Shown in pieces: positions 61,111 to 64,000 of a stretch of DNA of 64,000 nucleotides (the first letter of the stretch is position 1; the number at the start of each line of letters is the position of its first letter). Below the pieces are notes generated by a model. The model had not been told where the DNA came from. It saw nothing but the letters and a program-made list of their open reading frames with translations, and made no database searches. The DNA is taken from NCBI RefSeq assembly GCF_037975245.1, contig NC_092568.1:11557501-11621500 (forward strand), in the 5' to 3' direction. Both the position numbers and the translations under genes were made by a program. Source of the DNA: Apostichopus japonicus. Its lineage: Eukaryota; Echinodermata; Holothuroidea; Aspidochirotida; Stichopodidae.

Positions 61111-64000
61111 CTTTTAGTGCTGTTGACAGATAATGGTACCGCTTGGAACCACATTGTGACCGGGTTTGCGTTACTTTACCATACAAACGTCATACATAAA
61201 CATGTGAATTAAACAAGTGGATTTATCCACTAAAAAGTAACGAATTGTCAACGAATTTAAGTTATAGTCTTCTATTTTTCTCTTTTGGAACCCATAGAAA
61301 GGGGTTTTCTTATATAATCGTCCCTGGTCCTACCGGGGGGATACCATTACACGGTGCTCTTTCAGGGACCTTAAGTTTCCTCGAAGCGGTCGAGTTTGAT
61401 TTCCCAAATTGCGAGAGAAAAAAAGCTAGCAAAGTGTATTTTAAAGCAAATGATAATAATGGATTAAAATGAGCCTCACTATAGGTACCTCAAGTAGGAG
61501 GATATTAATGTCCATGTGCTTAATGTATTTTCTTCGTTATATAGTCATCAATTGAATGCTTGATACGTTTTACCGGAAGCCGGTTAAAACGCTAAACGTT
61601 AACTGTGAATTCTGGACTGCTCACATAGCGTAAACATCTTTTCGTACACATTTCAGTAATATGAAATCAAACTGCACCACTTGAATGGCATTAATCTCTC
61701 TCTATTGTTATAAACTTGTTTTGAATAAGGAAGATGTGGTTCGTCAATGAGTATCGATAAAGTCCATTAGTGTGTTACGTGTTGGACATAACGGGGACTA
61801 CTTGGTATTCCATTAATGGCAGTTTTCTTTATCTGTTCATTGTTCATCAGAATTTTGTCCATTGACTTGTAAAACAAATAGAATAAAGAACAAGGAATCG
61901 GGTAACATTCTTCTGAGATCAGACTAGTTTTATCCTGAGACGTGTATTACGAACAGATAGACCGAGAGTTGAAGACATCCCCGAAGATCATGTGTAGTAT
62001 ATGTTCCCTTTCGAAGGGAATGGTTATACACACCTGACGATAATCACACAGTCACAGTCTCGATGCAAGAGGACTGGGGTTGAGAGCGGATCAGACGTTC
62101 CGTAGTTTGGTTTTCTTCCCCAGATTCTCTCCTGGGTGACTTTTCTTAAAAGTATCCCCGGTAATCAATCATGGGAGAATGATCGACAGGTAGATTTTGC
62201 TGTAACTTGATAACTCACTTAAATAATTAAAAAATGAAAAAAGTCTTGATATGTTATAATACAAATAAAAACAGACAACTTTGAGTCCAATAATGTTTCT
62301 GTAGCTATTCCAGTATTTTTCAATGTATCATTAAATTTACTAAATTTCTGGAATTCGTTTAGGCTAACTTGATGGTGACGTCGGCTCCTCACTGCAGTTC
62401 TTATAGTTAATGTTAATCCGTTGTTTTTTAGGTCAACCAGAATATGTTCGTTAATCTTCATATAAGCAACAGAGTACCCTTAGATGGCATTCGACATCAT
62501 TTGTCTTTAACAAATTTGTAATAAATTATAAACATGTCATTTGAGACACTATAATATTAATTTCTCCCATTGAGTATTGTAGTGCAACCGAGGAACTAGT
62601 CTGATGGGCTGTGTAATAAACTAAAAGGTCCAGTCACTTTAACTAGTGAACCTCAACTGTACGTTTAAAGGGTCATTCCAAAAACAAACAAAAACTAAGT
62701 AAATATGCTATACAACCCTAGCTAGACCGAGAGCAGTGGTTTTTATCGGTCCACGGCATATCAAAGTTAATTTTGTTGCTGAAGTTATCAAAACACAATA
62801 CGGGGTATTTTTTTGGGGGGGGGGGGGAAATCTCAAACAAAGTTCTTAAGAATCACTCAGTTTCCGAAACAACCTATATCCGGTATGAGAATTTGCTACA
62901 ACACTGTTGCTTATAATGAGACCATATTGAAACTAGTATAGTTTGGTTTTCTTGCAAAAGTGATATAGATTGAATTCTATATATATTAAAATTTTATCTC
63001 ATGGTCTTCCCGGCTTGTATGTCTCTAGTTTTGCAACGAATATAATGCTTGTTTTGGTGAAGGTTGTGTAAATCTTTACCAACACATTTATGTCAAACAA
63101 TGAGTTTAATTAAGTTCCTGCAAACCATTGTGAACCGCATGACTGTTTGAATGTGTTGCTTGACCTACCACAAATAACCCATTACAGTAAAATCCATTCC
63201 ACCTTCAGAGTGACAAGAAAACAAAAACGGCTTTTAAGGAATTCGATGGCGCTAGTTTGAAACAGGGTGTTTTTAATATAAAATAATTATATGGCGCTTA
63301 AAGGCATCCGTAGATTTACTTTTAGGAGAATAGCGCCTCACCGGGCCACGTATTCAGTGGACGGTGGCTGCAAGCATGCCGGTCGCAGAGATGTCACCAC
63401 CTCTGGCCAAAGGCAAGGATTCACGCACGCCACCTAGTACGCTTCTGGTCGATTTGACCGACCTTCTGCGCATCCTCCCGGGTTCTTTTGCGACAACAAG
63501 GGAGACATGGTACGGGATCCTAGGCCACAAAAAGGCACCATGCCACAGCCTGAGGTATTATCGCCAGAGGCCTGTCTTGAACCCTAGCCACGATTTACAC
63601 GACCGACGAGGAATGAGTCTTTCGTCACCCTCTTAACAGCATCGGCCACCACATCAGCTAGTAATTTATATGGTTGAATTAATATATCAAGACTTCAGCG
63701 TCGACTACTGAAATAGAAAAAGAAATTTTAAACGTGTATAACCAACCATCGATGGAGTCGAACTCAGTTCATCAGGTTACCAGTCCACTGCTCTACCCAC
63801 TGAACCATTTGACGAGTAAGCTTTCAACGAGCTTAAATTGATATTGTTGGTTAGATACAATCTAATGGTAACCGTGAACGACACTGCCTTCAACGAAATC
63901 TCTATTCATCCTGTTTTACTCTCATTAGAACAACGGATCTGAATATCTTTATTAACAAGAAGCTCACGCTCCAATGTTTTTGTTTACATTGCAGCAAGCA
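61111..64000 (+). repeat. right copy of the >=2.8 kb direct repeat
   Basis: Matches 312-3111 in order and orientation and is still matching when the window ends. Differences include a 50-base extra segment at 61310-61370, a G-run at 62815-62827 replacing a T-run, and an added TGAAGGTTGTG segment near 63057. The GC-rich block (63330-63650) and the tRNA-like block (63737-63807) are retained. The two copies lie about 60.8 kb apart and bracket everything else here. Confidence 0.85.

Overview
The window is AT-rich eukaryotic DNA, most likely from a marine deuterostome; an echinoderm such as a sea cucumber is my best guess. That rests on spliced apolipoprotein-L-like genes, CR1/L2/jockey-like LINE remnants, a Penelope-like 3' end, a tRNA-headed SINE ending in (ATT)n, many small hAT-like elements with G-run interiors, and exons flanked by GT..AG. 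Nothing points to a prokaryote or organelle. It is gene-poor; most short reading frames are chance or repeat-derived.

The dominant architecture is repeats within repeats. (1) A direct repeat of at least 2.8 kb lies at 312-3111 and again at 61111-64000, about 61 kb apart, and runs off the right edge. (2) Inside it lies a large imperfect inverted duplication: arm A about 17.73-24.04 kb and arm B about 47.59-51.98 kb, around a 23.5 kb spacer. Each arm carries one ApoL-like gene copy (two visible exons), head-to-tail with the same flanking repeat. Each copy has its own +1 frameshift and copy 2 also a stop, so both look damaged, or the assembly has homopolymer errors. (3) The spacer holds a 4.3 kb DNA transposon (29268-33552) with CACTG/CAGTG ends, subterminal arrays of TTAGTC/GACTAA hairpins and an internal 146-bp minisatellite. 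The spacer also holds a degenerate two-exon Cys/His-rich gene (37.04-38.98 kb), a Penelope-like end with a hammerhead-like motif (44.94-45.51 kb) and a reverse transcriptase fossil (45.54-46.23 kb).

Left part: 3.1-6.4 kb is gene-free; 6.4-17.3 kb is a graveyard of hAT-like non-autonomous elements, several with both terminal inverted repeats and 8-bp target duplications. One lies inside another, and the pair sits inside a LINE reverse transcriptase (11.24-13.97 kb). A SINE is at 19.15-19.54 kb.

Right part: the one clearly intact gene is at 53.8-55.8 kb. It is a 282-residue protein of unknown family in a single coding exon, preceded by a probable 5' UTR intron, a TATA box, two CCAAT boxes and two strong DNA hairpins. 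It has two or more hydrophobic segments, broadly like the ApoL copies in layout, but no recognisable sequence kinship. 55.8-61.1 kb is gene-free apart from copies of an unnamed interspersed repeat.
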